Of a DNA stretch of 64,000 bases, positions 51,210 to 60,390 are shown in pieces. The position numbers were made by a program, and so were the translations under genes. The notes beneath the pieces are model-generated. The model did no database searches, was not told the DNA's origin, and saw only the letters and a list, made by a program, of their open reading frames with translations. Source of the DNA: Natronococcus pandeyae (GTDB lineage Archaea > Halobacteriota > Halobacteria > Halobacteriales > Natrialbaceae). How positions within the stretch are numbered: the stretch's first letter is position 1; every line of letters starts with the position of its first letter. Location: contig NZ_PHNJ01000019.1 in assembly GCF_008122205.1 (NCBI RefSeq), positions 1 through 64,000 of the forward strand. Direction: 5' to 3'.

Positions 51210-52994
51210 TCAGTCGTCGTCGGCAGTCCGTCCCCGCCTGCCGGATTCCTCGATGTTGGTCACGACGCCGGAGCCGGACTTTCTCACGACGACGTCCCGT
51301 TCGTCCTGGATGTCCTCGACCCAGTCGGCGAACTCCTCGGACTCGAGCGTCCTGTACTCCTTTTCCAGCCCAAGATAGAGGCTGTAACAGAGGAACAAGA
51401 GGACGACCGCGAACGGGAGGCCGGCAGTGATCGAGGCCGTCTGCAACGCGCCGAGACCGCCGCCGATCAGCAACACGGCCGCGATGGCACCTTCGGCGAG
51501 CGCCCAGGCGACCCGCTGGTTCCTGGGAGCGTCGTGTTTCCCGCCCGACGAGAGGTGACCGAGGACTAACGACCCGGAGTCCGAAGACGTCACGAAGAAC
51601 GTCGTCACCAGGATCACGGCCAGAACGGACAGCAAGACCGTGAACGGGAGCAGCGTGAACAGTTCGAACATGGCGACCTCTTCACCGACGTCGAAGACCG
51701 TCCCCATGATGCCCTGTTCGGTGAACAGTTCGAAGTGGAGCGCGGTGCCGCCGAGGGTCGCCATCCAGAAGAACGAGAAGAGCGCCGGCAGGATCAGGAC
51801 GCCGGCGACGAACTCGCGGATGGTCCGGCCGCGCGAAATGCGGGCGATGAACAGCCCGACGAACGGCGACCACGCGATCCACCAGGCCCAGTAGAAGACG
51901 GTCCAGCTATCCAACCAGCCCTCGTAGGGTGCACCACCGAAGCTGTCCGCCCACAGCGCCAGTTCGGGGAAGTTCGACAGGTAGGTCCCCAGTGCCTGGG
52001 GGAACAGCCCGAGGACGAACACCGTCGGGCCGACGATCAGGACTGTAAACAACATCACGAGCATGAGCGTAACGTTGAGGTTGCTGAGCCGGCGGATGCC
52101 CTTGTCAAGTCCGGCCCAGACGGAGGCGAGCGCGATCGCGGTGATGACCGCGATGATCGCGACCTGCATTCCCGTTCCCGCGGGAGTTGCCGTTCCGGCG
52201 ACCTCGTCGCCCAGGAACGAGATACCAGCCGAGATCTGCATCGCGCCCAGTCCCAGCGAGGTCGCGATGCCGAACAGCGTCGCAAACACCGTCAGGATGT
52301 CGATGACGTGGCCCGGCCAGCCGTAGATGCGATCGCCGAGGACCGGCCAGAAGACCGATCGGAAGGTCAGCGGGAGGCCGCGGTTGAACGAGAAGAACGC
52401 GAGGCCGAGGCCGACGAGTCCGTAGATCGCCCACGGGTGGAAGCCCCAGTGGAAGTACGTGATCGCCATGCCGACTTCCGCGCCGGCGGCCGTCTCGCCT
52501 TCGGCGCCGAGCAGCGGATCGGCGAAGTGGAACAGCGGTTCGCCGACGCTCCAGAACATGAGGCCGATCCCCATGCCCGCGCTGAACAGCATCGCGATCC
52601 ACGAGATGTCGCTGAACTCCTTTTCGGCGTCGACGCCGCCGAGCCTGATCTTCCCGAACCTGCTGAACGCGAAGAACAGGACCACGGCAATAAACAGGTT
52701 CACAGACAGGATGTAGAACCAGCCGAAGTTACCGGCGATCCCCCCCTGTAACCACTCGAAGGCACCCTCCGGAGTCGCGAACACCTCTCCGAATGCGTTC
52801 GCCATGAGGCCGCCCGGATAGAACAACGTAAAGAGGATGAACGCGGCGATCACGCCGATAGAAATGAAGAATACGTGCGGCTGGACGTCCATGCCAGCCA
52901 CCTGGACGTTGGTGTCACCCGGCTTTACGTCGGTATCCGCCTCGAACCAATCTTTCGTCAGTCGGTCACCCCACGGGTTGTCGTCATCTACCAT
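51210..52994 (-). CDS. BCCT-family (betaine/choline/carnitine) transporter
   Basis: This 594-residue protein has twelve predicted membrane helices. The BCCT signature SAGMGIGLMFWSVGEPLFHF falls near residues 140-160, FHWGFHPWAIYGLVGLGLAF follows, and a WIAWSPFVGLFIARISRGRT region lies near helix 8. BCCT carriers take up quaternary or N-methylated amines such as glycine betaine, choline or carnitine, driven by Na+. In a haloarchaeon this gives both osmoprotection and a possible feed for the methyl-oxidising enzymes on both sides. The C-terminal tail is charged, as in osmosensing members. Confidence 0.93.
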   Translation of the reverse strand: MVDDDNPWGDRLTKDWFEADTDVKPGDTNVQVAGMDVQPHVFFISIGVIAAFILFTLFYPGGLMANAFGEVFATPEGAFEWLQGGIAGNFGWFYILSVNLFIAVVLFFAFSRFGKIRLGGVDAEKEFSDISWIAMLFSAGMGIGLMFWSVGEPLFHFADPLLGAEGETAAGAEVGMAITYFHWGFHPWAIYGLVGLGLAFFSFNRGLPLTFRSVFWPVLGDRIYGWPGHVIDILTVFATLFGIATSLGLGAMQISAGISFLGDEVAGTATPAGTGMQVAIIAVITAIALASVWAGLDKGIRRLSNLNVTLMLVMLFTVLIVGPTVFVLGLFPQALGTYLSNFPELALWADSFGGAPYEGWLDSWTVFYWAWWIAWSPFVGLFIARISRGRTIREFVAGVLILPALFSFFWMATLGGTALHFELFTEQGIMGTVFDVGEEVAMFELFTLLPFTVLLSVLAVILVTTFFVTSSDSGSLVLGHLSSGGKHDAPRNQRVAWALAEGAIAAVLLIGGGLGALQTASITAGLPFAVVLLFLCYSLYLGLEKEYRTLESEEFADWVEDIQDERDVVVRKSGSGVVTNIEESGRRGRTADDD

Positions 52995-53079
52995 ACTCCA
53001 CCCCTCGGTTACGCCGCTCGGTAAGTCGTCGTGTGGTCATGGTTTTGGCTCTGGTTTGGTCGGTAGCCGTGAGTGATGC

Positions 53080-53091
53080 GTGTGTACACAC
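53080..53091. promoter_or_regulatory. 12-bp palindrome GTGTGTACACAC at the BCCT promoter
   Basis: A perfect palindrome sits between a minus-strand TATA-like GTATCTT (about 53101-53107) and the expected transcription start, about 85 bp upstream of the BCCT ATG at 52994. The position suits a repressor operator. The regulator is not identified. Confidence 0.5.
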
Positions 53092-53358
53092 CACACAAGT
53101 AAGATACCCCTTCGTGCAGAGACTTGATTGTTTCCCTACTCACTATATTGCAAGTGAGAAACCGATAATTCTACCACCAGTACTCTGCAATACCATTTTT
53201 TGTGTATAATCCGACCAGTTCTGTACTCGAATAGTCACTCACGTGATAGTACGTTGACGAGTCGAACGATAGCTCGAGAAGGAAGCGAAGGAACGCGCCA
53301 CGAGTGACACCACGGAAATCGGTGGTACTGCAATCGCAGCAGACCGTGAATTCGACGA
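53092..53358. other. Intergenic stretch with a possible coding remnant
   Basis: A minus-strand frame from about 53358 to a TAG at 53171 encodes FRGVTRGAFLRFLLELSFDS and YTKNGIAEYWW. It has some protein-like character but no start and weak codon bias. It may be the tail of a lost gene. Nothing else is recognisable. Confidence 0.3.
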
Positions 53359-53652
53359 TTACCTGGTGAAGAGCGTGCTGAATCGGGACGGGGTGGCCGC
53401 GAACGCGAGCAGGAAGACGGCGCCGGACGCCACCAGGAGGAGAAACGCCGCGAACACCAGATACGCTCCGACGACGGGAACGAGCGGAATCGAGAGGACC
53501 GTGAGCATGACCAGCAGTACCGTTCCGATAAGCATCGCGAGGGCGATTCGGAGCCCCGTATCTCGAGGGTCGAACGAACAGTGGGGACAGACCGTTTCGT
53601 CTCCCTCCAGTTCGGCCGCGCAGTTGTGACAGTAGGGTCGTCCGCGATCCAT
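53359..53652 (-). CDS. Zinc-ribbon membrane protein, small
   Basis: A 97-residue protein. MDRGRPYCHNCAAELEGDET then VCPHC gives a CHNC/CPHC zinc ribbon (about residues 8-28), followed by two hydrophobic helices (about 37-60 and 66-88). This zinc_ribbon plus two-helix layout is common in haloarchaea with no assigned role. ATG 53652 is chosen; upstream codons lack bias. Confidence 0.65.
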   Translation of the reverse strand: MDRGRPYCHNCAAELEGDETVCPHCSFDPRDTGLRIALAMLIGTVLLVMLTVLSIPLVPVVGAYLVFAAFLLLVASGAVFLLAFAATPSRFSTLFTR

Positions 53653-53887
53653 CGATAGCACGAGTGGTAGTACGTAGCACGGCGTCGGTGAAGGCTCTTG
53701 CGCTCGTTCCCTCGGCCGCCTCCGCCGAAAGCGGCGGCGTGCGGCGGGTTTTAACTCTTGCAGGCTCAGTCCCTCCTCGAGGAGCAACGCAACGAACACT
53801 ATAGTGACAACTGAAACGATTTACGCACTGATCGTACAGCTATCGTGCGATCAGGTATGCAGTGACTGTCAGTGGCTACTATAGCAA

Positions 53888-54090
53888 GTGAGGAGTACAG
53901 TTTGGCGGGTCACGGGGAGCGCCGTGGCGCTCCGGACGGCTGCGGTGTTGACCGGCGCTTCGTTCGGGGTCATCTCGATCGTCGCGCTCGTCGGATTGAT
54001 CCGGACGCGCGTCGACGACGAACGCGGTCGTCCGTCGCCGGTCGGCGAACTCCGGGCGAGTATCGCCACCCGATTCACGGAGGATTGGAG
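53888..54090 (+). other. Weak candidate small membrane protein
   Basis: From GTG 53888 a frame reads a basic start, then a hydrophobic helix (TGASFGVISIVALVGLI) and a charged tail. Beyond about 54090 the frame becomes Arg-rich and antisense-like, so either it is frameshifted or it is chance. Only the helix supports it. Confidence 0.25.
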
Positions 54091-54185
54091 CCGGCCGCGA
54101 CGGTCTCGAACGCGAGCGCGTCGATCGAGATTCCGGGGACGGACCCTGAGAAATCTATTACTCCTCCCGCGTGGAAACGCGACGC

Positions 54186-54542
54186 ATGGGAACCATCGGT
54201 GGGTGGTGGGTCGCCAGCCACGACCGGAACCCCGACGAGGAGACGGTCGACGCCTACCACGTCAACTATCTGCGATCCGACCGGCGACCGCTCGGAGGGA
54301 AACTCTACGTGACGGACCAGCGACTCCTGTTCAGTCCGCACCTCGTCGACTCCGTTCTCGGCGGGGAGAAGGTCGGTATCGACGTCGCGGACGTCGAGAG
54401 GGTGACCGGGGTGGCCGCCGCCGATCGCGACGACGGTCCTCCGGCCGACAGCCTCCGCGTCGAACTGATAGACGGTACCCACGAGTCGTTCGTCGTCAGC
54501 GAACTCGAGGACGCAATCGACACCGTTCGACGCGTGCTCTGA
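54186..54542 (+). CDS. GRAM/PH-like domain small protein
   Basis: A 118-residue protein, MGTIGGWWVASHDRNPDEET, then GGKLYVTDQRLLFSPHLVDS and GIDVADVERVTGV. The VTDQRLLF strand pattern is typical of GRAM or bacterial PH-like domains, which are small beta sandwiches often associated with membranes or scaffolds. The ATG at 54186 is preferred, and a GTG at 54171 is an alternative. It converges with ilvA, 12 bp apart. Confidence 0.65.
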   Translation: MGTIGGWWVASHDRNPDEETVDAYHVNYLRSDRRPLGGKLYVTDQRLLFSPHLVDSVLGGEKVGIDVADVERVTGVAAADRDDGPPADSLRVELIDGTHESFVVSELEDAIDTVRRVL

Positions 54543-54554
54543 GGACCGACGAGA

Positions 54555-55817
54555 TCACCGGTCTCGCGGTGACTCCGCCGCGCGATTCGTCACGTCGACC
54601 TCGTACCCGTGGTCGGCGATCGACTCGACGATGTTTCGGGCGTGTCCCGCACCGCTGGTTTCGACCTGGAAGATCAGGTAGGCCTCGCCGACGTCCAGAT
54701 CCTCGAGAGCGCGGTCGTGGCGAACGGTCTGGATGTTAGCGCCGTGGTCGGCGATGACGCCGGAGAGCTCCGCCATCTTCCCGGGTCGGTCGTCGATGTG
54801 GACCCGCAGTCGCAGGATCTGATCGCGGTGCGTCAGGGCGTGAATGAGTATCGCGCGGAGCATCGTCATGTCGAGGTTGCCGCCACAGAGCAACGGCATC
54901 ACGCGTTCACCGTCGACGTCGAGCGCGTCGCTTCGGATCGCCGCGACCGCGGCGGCACCGGCCCCTTCGACCAGCTGTTTCGCTCGCTCCAGCAGCACGA
55001 GGACGGCCTCAGCGATCTCGCCGTTCGTCACCGTGACGACCTCGTCGACGTGTCGGTCGATGATCGAGAGCGTCAGCTCGGAGATGCCGCCCGTCGCGAT
55101 CCCGTCGGCGATGGTGTCGACCGACTCGAGCGTCTGCGGGGCGCCCTTGTCGAGGCTCTCGGGAACGGTCGCCGCCTCCGCTGCCTGGACGCCGACGATC
55201 CGCGTCTCCGGACTACGCTCGGCGAACGCGGTCGCGATCCCGCTAATGAGGCCGCCGCCACCGATCGGCACGACGACGGTGTCGATCTCGGGGTCGTCCT
55301 CGACCATCTCGAGGCCGAGCGTTCCCTGGCCGGCGACGATCGCCGGATCGTCGAACGCGTGGACGAACTCGGCCTCGGACTCGGCGGCCAACTCGCGCGC
55401 AAAGGCCGTCGCTTCCTGGAAGTCGTTGCCGACGAGTTCGACGGTCCCGCCGTAGCCACGGGTGGCGTCGATCTTCGTCTGGGGAGCGGCCGTCGGCATG
55501 ACGATCGTCGAGTCGACGCCGAGTTTCGTCGCGGCGAGGGCGACGCCCTGAGCATGGTTGCCGGCGCTCGCCGCGACGACCTGCTCGAGGTCCCCCTCCT
55601 CGAGACAGCGCTGGATCTTGTTGTACGCCCCGCGGGTCTTGAACGACCCCGTCCACTGGAGGTGCTCGAGTTTGAGCACGACTTCCGCTGCGCCGGTCAT
55701 CGCCTCGAGCGACGTGCTCCGCTCGACCGGCGTCCGCTTGACGACCGACGGATCGTCGAGTCGCTCCCGGGCTGCTTCGACGTCGGCGAACGTGACGGGA
55801 AGTTCGTCTCGGTTCAT
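54555..55817 (-). CDS. ilvA: Threonine ammonia-lyase (threonine deaminase)
   Basis: A 420-residue fold-type II PLP enzyme with PLP Lys60 in TGSFKTRGA, SAGNHAQGVALAA, a phosphate loop PIGGGGLISG and CGGNLDMTM. A C-terminal ACT domain (about residues 330-410, RVHIDDRPGKMAELSGVIAD) suggests amino-acid control. It converts threonine to 2-oxobutyrate and ammonia, the first step to isoleucine. It starts 4 bp after the folD stop, so the two are cotranscribed. A tdcB-like catabolic role is possible. Confidence 0.92.
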   Translation of the reverse strand: MNRDELPVTFADVEAARERLDDPSVVKRTPVERSTSLEAMTGAAEVVLKLEHLQWTGSFKTRGAYNKIQRCLEEGDLEQVVAASAGNHAQGVALAATKLGVDSTIVMPTAAPQTKIDATRGYGGTVELVGNDFQEATAFARELAAESEAEFVHAFDDPAIVAGQGTLGLEMVEDDPEIDTVVVPIGGGGLISGIATAFAERSPETRIVGVQAAEAATVPESLDKGAPQTLESVDTIADGIATGGISELTLSIIDRHVDEVVTVTNGEIAEAVLVLLERAKQLVEGAGAAAVAAIRSDALDVDGERVMPLLCGGNLDMTMLRAILIHALTHRDQILRLRVHIDDRPGKMAELSGVIADHGANIQTVRHDRALEDLDVGEAYLIFQVETSGAGHARNIVESIADHGYEVDVTNRAAESPRDR

Positions 55818-55821
55818 CGTC

Positions 55822-56715
55822 TCACGGGAGTTCGACCGGAACGTCCGCCTGGTTGCTGGCCGCTGCGACCGTGTTGTACAGCAACATCGCGATCGTCATC
55901 GGGCCGACGCCGCCCGGGACCGGCGTGATGACGTCGGCTTTCTCTTTCGCGCTCTCGAACTCGACGTCGCCGACGAGTTCGTACCCCTTCTCGGTATCTG
56001 CGTCTACGCGGTTGACGCCGACGTCGATCACCGTCGCGCCCTCGTCGATCATCGAGCCGTCGATCAGTTCGGGGTAGCCGGCGGCCGCGATCACGATATC
56101 CGCTTCCCGGGTCTTCGCCCCCAGATCCGCCGTCCTGGAGTGACAGACCGTCGTCGTCGCGTTTCCGCCCGGCGCTTTTTGGATGAGCAGGTTCGCCATC
56201 GGTTTGCCGACGATGTCCGATCGGCCGACGACGACCGCGTGCTTTCCCTCGGTGTCGACGTCCGCCGCCTCGAGGAGCTTCTGGATTCCGTGGGGAGTGC
56301 ACGGCTTGAACCGCGGGTTGCCGGCGACGAGACGCCCGACGTTCTCGGGGTGAAAGCCGTCGACGTCCTTGCGCGGATCGACGCTTCGAAGCACCGCCGC
56401 GCGGTCGACGTGGTCCGGAACCGGCATCTGGACGAGAACGCCGTGAACGTCGGGATCCTCGTTCATCGCCGCGACGATCTCGAGCAGTTCGTCGGCGGGG
56501 GCGTCCGGATCGAGTTCGCGGTGGATTCCCTCGATACCGAGGTCCTCGCAGGCCCGCTGTTTCATCGAGACGTAGGTCTCGCTCGCAGCGTCCTCGCTCA
56601 TCAGCACCGTCGCGAGACCTGGCGTCACGCCCTCGTCCTCGAGGGCGTCGACGCAGTTACGGAGGTCGTCCCGAATTCGGTTCGCCACTGCGTTGCCGTC
56701 GACGACGTGGGTCAC
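55822..56715 (-). CDS. folD: Methylene-THF dehydrogenase / methenyl-THF cyclohydrolase
   Basis: This 297-residue FolD has the catalytic Lys52 in SETYVSMKQRACEDLGI, the substrate loop VQMPVPDHVD, the NADP-binding VVGRSDIVGKPMANLL and the C-terminal PGGVGPMTIAMLLYNTV. It interconverts methylene-THF, methenyl-THF and 10-formyl-THF. It is divergent from the LigM-like demethylase gene and cotranscribed with ilvA downstream. With Fhs it links methylene-THF to formate. Confidence 0.95.
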   Translation of the reverse strand: MTHVVDGNAVANRIRDDLRNCVDALEDEGVTPGLATVLMSEDAASETYVSMKQRACEDLGIEGIHRELDPDAPADELLEIVAAMNEDPDVHGVLVQMPVPDHVDRAAVLRSVDPRKDVDGFHPENVGRLVAGNPRFKPCTPHGIQKLLEAADVDTEGKHAVVVGRSDIVGKPMANLLIQKAPGGNATTTVCHSRTADLGAKTREADIVIAAAGYPELIDGSMIDEGATVIDVGVNRVDADTEKGYELVGDVEFESAKEKADVITPVPGGVGPMTIAMLLYNTVAAASNQADVPVELP

Positions 56716-57085
56716 GGTCGTTCACCCGCTCTCGTATCGTCCGTGTTGGTTGCGTCGCAGATCATGCTCGTTCACCGCCGTGTCGCTCGCCGCCCCGTGG
56801 CCGGCTGTGCGCGTTGGGCGATACTGGGAGCTAGCAATGTGTAACGTTATCAATGCACTGTCCCTGCCGGATCGAGCGCGGATCTCGAGGTCCCGCGGGT
56901 CGAACTCCACAACGTATATCCGATCCATCATGTGTAGTCGGACGAAACTCGATCCACGGATACCGGTTTTCGAAATTGGAACGTCGGTTTCCGGGCGTTG
57001 TGGCGCCCCTACGCCCCGGTATCGAGGATACAGTAACGACAGCTGACTCCTACTTTTATAGTCTGCGGCGGTTATGTGTGTGCCA
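56716..57085. other. 370-bp divergent region between folD and the LigM-like gene
   Basis: No gene is supported. A TATA-like TTTATA at 57055-57060 lies 26-31 bp before the ATG at 57086, giving a leaderless start. On the folD side the palindromic TAACGTTA near 56842-56849 lies about 130 bp upstream of the folD ATG. Confidence 0.55.
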
Positions 57086-58471
57086 ATGTCTGGCAACAAG
57101 CCACCGGAGCAGGACAGTCAGAACAGTATGGAGCACCCGAACTATCCGAGCGTCGATCAGTCGGACCGAACCCTTCCGAGAAACCTTCGCCAGTCCGGCG
57201 ATCCGGGGATCGAGATGCTCGTCTCGACGCGCGTCCGGAAGTCGCCGTTCTTCCACAAGTCGTTCGTGGAGAACGGCGCCTGGCGAGCGACGGTCTACAA
57301 CCGGATCTACCACCCGCGCGGGATGTTGAAACCGGAAGAAGGCGGGATGATGGAGGAGTACGACGCGCTGGTCAACCACGTGACCCTGTGGGACGTCGCC
57401 GTCGAACGCCAGATCCGGGTGAAAGGCCCCGACGCCGAGGCCCTGACGAACTACGTCATCACCCGCGACGCGACCGAGATCGAACCGATGCACGGGAAGT
57501 ACGTCATCCTCTGTAACGAGGACGGCGGCATCCTCAACGATCCCGTACTGCTGCGACCGGGCGAAGACGAGTTCTGGTTCTCGATCTCGGACTCGACGCT
57601 GATGCAGTGGCTGCAGGGCGTCAACGTCGGGAAGAACTTCGACGTCGAGATCGACGAGATCGACGTCGCACCGATGCAGATCCAGGGGCCGAAATCGGTC
57701 GACGTAATGGTCGAGGTCGTCGGCGAGGAGGTCGAAGAGATCCCCTACTACGGCCTGATGGAAGCCGAGATCGACGGCGTGTCGGTGCTCGTGAGCCAGA
57801 CCGGCTTCTCCGGCGAGAAAGGCTTCGAGATCTACGTCAAGGAGGCCTCGAAGTACGCCGAACGCGTCTGGGATCCCGTCCTCGAGTCCGTCAGGGATCA
57901 CGGCGGGATGCAGGTCGCGCCGGCACACCACCGCCGCATCGCCGCGGGGATCCTCTCGTGGGGCCAGGACATGGACCACGAGACCTCGCCGTTCCAGGTT
58001 AACCTCGGCTACCAGGTGCCCGACGACAAGGCGGCCGACTACGTCGGCAAGGAGGAACTCGAGCGCCAGAAAGCCGAAATCGAGGACGGAAACTACCCGT
58101 TCGTCCACAAGATGGTCGGGCTCAAGATGGCCGGCGAGCCGGTCCGGGACTACGCGCCGGACTTCTGGCTCATCTCCGACCCCGACACCGGCGAGGAGTG
58201 CGGCTACGTCACGTCGCCGTGGTACAACCCCGAACTCGAGACGAACCTCGCGCTCGGCTTCGTCCCGGCCGAGAAGCTCGACGGCGACCCGATGGAGGTC
58301 TACGACGGCGACATCGAGACGGAGTTCCAGGTCCACCTGCCGGACGAGTACGCCGAGGAGCCCGGCGAGCCGGTGTACGCCAAAGTCTCGGGGGTCCCGT
58401 TCAAGCCGTCGGTCAACCCGAGCGCCCGGGAGCAGGCCAAACTGAACGCCAAGGAGGAGGCGTCCGAGTGA
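57086..58471 (+). CDS. LigM/DmdA-like THF-dependent methyltransferase (GcvT fold)
   Basis: A 461-residue aminomethyltransferase-fold protein. The N-terminal GcvT domain shows RIYHPRGMLKPEEGGMMEEY, then LVNHVTLWDVAVERQIRVKG, PMHGKYVILCNEDGGILNDP and GFSGEKGFEIYVK. The C-terminal barrel (about 330-450) has VGLKMAGEPV and GYVTSPWYNPEL. Length and layout match LigM/DesA O-demethylases better than DmdA or GcvT. These move a methyl group from an aromatic methoxy, DMSP or similar donor to THF, giving 5-methyl-THF. It is followed by an MTHFR-like gene, as metF lies near ligM in Sphingobium. Start ATG 57086. Confidence 0.85.
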   Translation: MSGNKPPEQDSQNSMEHPNYPSVDQSDRTLPRNLRQSGDPGIEMLVSTRVRKSPFFHKSFVENGAWRATVYNRIYHPRGMLKPEEGGMMEEYDALVNHVTLWDVAVERQIRVKGPDAEALTNYVITRDATEIEPMHGKYVILCNEDGGILNDPVLLRPGEDEFWFSISDSTLMQWLQGVNVGKNFDVEIDEIDVAPMQIQGPKSVDVMVEVVGEEVEEIPYYGLMEAEIDGVSVLVSQTGFSGEKGFEIYVKEASKYAERVWDPVLESVRDHGGMQVAPAHHRRIAAGILSWGQDMDHETSPFQVNLGYQVPDDKAADYVGKEELERQKAEIEDGNYPFVHKMVGLKMAGEPVRDYAPDFWLISDPDTGEECGYVTSPWYNPELETNLALGFVPAEKLDGDPMEVYDGDIETEFQVHLPDEYAEEPGEPVYAKVSGVPFKPSVNPSAREQAKLNAKEEASE

Positions 58472-58632
58472 ATCGTGAGCGGGAGCGCCAGCGCGGGAGA
58501 TCGGTACGTACGTGAGGGACGAGGACCAAAACGACCTCGATGGCGACCGACGATCGACCGCGCTCGACCCCGGCCACCGACGGTCGTGAGCGAGCCGCCC
58601 CGACGCGTGCGAGCCACCGCGTGATCTAACGC

Positions 58633-59499
58633 ATGTCATCAGAGATACACTCATCCGCGACGGCGGACGGCGTCATCGAGCTGCTCGAGGAGCCGCGCTA
58701 CGAGCTGATGCCGTTCGACAGCATGGACGAGCAACTGGAGCACCTCCCCGACGGTGCGGAGGTCGCCATCACCACCTCGCCCACGCTCGGCATCGAGGCG
58801 ACGGTCGACTGGAGCGAGCGAGCGGCCGACCGCGGCTACGAGATCGTCCCGCACATCGCGGCGCGCTACGTCCGCGGCGAGGACCACCTCGAGGAGATCG
58901 CGGGCCGGCTCGTCGACGCCGGCGTGACCGATATCTTCGTCCCCGGCGGCGACCGGGACGAGCCCGCCGGCGAGTACGCGTCGGCCTACGAACTGCTGGC
59001 GGCGCTCGAGGAGCTGGAGTACGCGTTCGCGGACGTCGGCATCACCGGCTACCCGGAGGGCCACGCGTTCCTCGACGAGCAGACCCTCTCCGACTCGATG
59101 GCGAGAAAGGAACCGTTCGCCACGTACGTCGTGACACAGCTGTGTTACGATCCGGACGCCATCGTCGAGTGGATCGGCACGATCCGGAATCGCGGGGTCG
59201 AACTGCCCGTCGAGGTGGGTATCCCGGGCGTCATGAACTATCAGCGACTGCTGGGAATCTCGAAGAAGGTCGGCGTCGGCGACTCGGTTCGCTTCCTCCA
59301 GAAGACGAGCGGGATACTCGGCTTCGTTCGCCAACTCGTCGGTTCCCGCGGGAAGTACGCGCCCGACGAACTCGTCGAAGGGCTCGCGCCTTACGCCACG
59401 GATCCCCACTACGACGTTCGCGGCGTTCACATCTACGCGTTCAACCAGGTACCGGACCTCGAGTCGTGGCGGGCAGAGACCCTGGCCCAGTACCGGTAA
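58633..59499 (+). CDS. Methylenetetrahydrofolate reductase-like protein
   Basis: A 288-residue TIM-barrel protein of the MTHFR family. It has AEVAITTSPTLGIEATVDWS, IVPHIAARYVRGEDHLEEIA (the H-I/L-R pattern), GVTDIFVPGGDRDEPAGEYA and ELPVEVGIPGVMNYQRLLG. The family couples 5-methyl-THF and 5,10-methylene-THF. Beside a methyl-THF-forming enzyme it would work in the oxidative direction. It is shorter than E. coli MetF and lacks regulatory extensions. The 161-bp gap after the LigM-like gene has no obvious terminator, so cotranscription is likely. Confidence 0.85.
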   Translation: MSSEIHSSATADGVIELLEEPRYELMPFDSMDEQLEHLPDGAEVAITTSPTLGIEATVDWSERAADRGYEIVPHIAARYVRGEDHLEEIAGRLVDAGVTDIFVPGGDRDEPAGEYASAYELLAALEELEYAFADVGITGYPEGHAFLDEQTLSDSMARKEPFATYVVTQLCYDPDAIVEWIGTIRNRGVELPVEVGIPGVMNYQRLLGISKKVGVGDSVRFLQKTSGILGFVRQLVGSRGKYAPDELVEGLAPYATDPHYDVRGVHIYAFNQVPDLESWRAETLAQYR

Positions 59500-59526
59500 C
59501 CCGCCGGGCCGTCGGTCCCGGACCCG

Positions 59527-60390
59527 TCACTCGCTCTCTTTTCGCTCCTGTGTCGGGTGTTCTGAGATGTACACCTTCATGTTGTTCGGCACGTCCTCCG
59601 TAACCCACGAGTTCGCGCCGATACTGACGTGGTCGCCGACGGTGACCGCACCCAGCACCTTCGTTCCGGCCCCGATCACGACGTGATCGCCGATATCCGG
59701 GTGACGCTTGTACCCTTTCTTCAACGTCTTCGCCTCGTCCTCTTCCTCCTCGAAGTGGAGCGCACCCAGCGTCACGTCCTGGTAGAGGCGAACCCAGTCG
59801 CCGATCGTCGCCGTCTCGCCGATGACGACGCCGGTTCCGTGGTCGATAAAAAAGTATTCGCCAATCTCCGCACCCGGGTGAATGTCGATCCCCGTCACCG
59901 TCTTCGCGTACTCGGTAAGTTCCCGCGCGTACTCGGCCGTCCCGGCCTCGTACAGGGCGTGTGCGACCCGTTGCATCATGATGGCCTGGAAGCCGGGATA
60001 CGATCGGATGACTTCGACGTAGGACTTCGCGGCAGGATCGCCCTTGTAGGCGGCCTCGACGTCCTTTTTGAGCGTCGTCCGAAGTTCGGGCAGTCGGTCG
60101 AGCACGTCGTCGACCGTCTCGGACGGATCCGTCCCCGAATACGGTCGGATCCCGCGACAGTACAGCGCTCCCAGTTCCGACAGCACGTCCCGTATCGCTG
60201 GCTCGTCCTCGAGCAGGCCGTCGGCGTTCCAGCACCTGGGGAACAGGAGCCGTCTGAGCAGCCCCATCTCCGCCCGCCGATGCTCCCACTCCGGAAAGTT
60301 CATCGACGACCGCGTCGGGAAGGGGTCGGCGTCCGTCTCGTAGGCTTCACGGAGTTGCGCGTGTGCATCGCCCGTGTATCTGTAGTCCAT
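59527..60390 (-). CDS. cysE: Serine O-acetyltransferase
   Basis: A 287-residue protein with an N-terminal helical domain (about 1-150) and a left-handed beta-helix of hexapeptide repeats. GIDIHPGAEIGEYFFIDHGT, then VVIGETATIGDWVRLYQDVT and GYKRHPDIGDHVVIGAGTKV are the signature, with the catalytic His pair in FIDHGT and RHPDIGD. It acetylates serine for cysteine synthesis. It converges with the MTHFR gene and is divergent from the APC permease. The extended N-terminus resembles EpsC-type SATs. Confidence 0.92.
   Translation of the reverse strand: MDYRYTGDAHAQLREAYETDADPFPTRSSMNFPEWEHRRAEMGLLRRLLFPRCWNADGLLEDEPAIRDVLSELGALYCRGIRPYSGTDPSETVDDVLDRLPELRTTLKKDVEAAYKGDPAAKSYVEVIRSYPGFQAIMMQRVAHALYEAGTAEYARELTEYAKTVTGIDIHPGAEIGEYFFIDHGTGVVIGETATIGDWVRLYQDVTLGALHFEEEEDEAKTLKKGYKRHPDIGDHVVIGAGTKVLGAVTVGDHVSIGANSWVTEDVPNNMKVYISEHPTQERKESE

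Noticed and set aside
56722-57099. 125-residue minus-strand frame between folD and the LigM-like gene
   Set aside because: It would run across the promoters of both genes and lacks acidic bias; only a short MDRIYVVEFDPRDLEI stretch looks protein-like.
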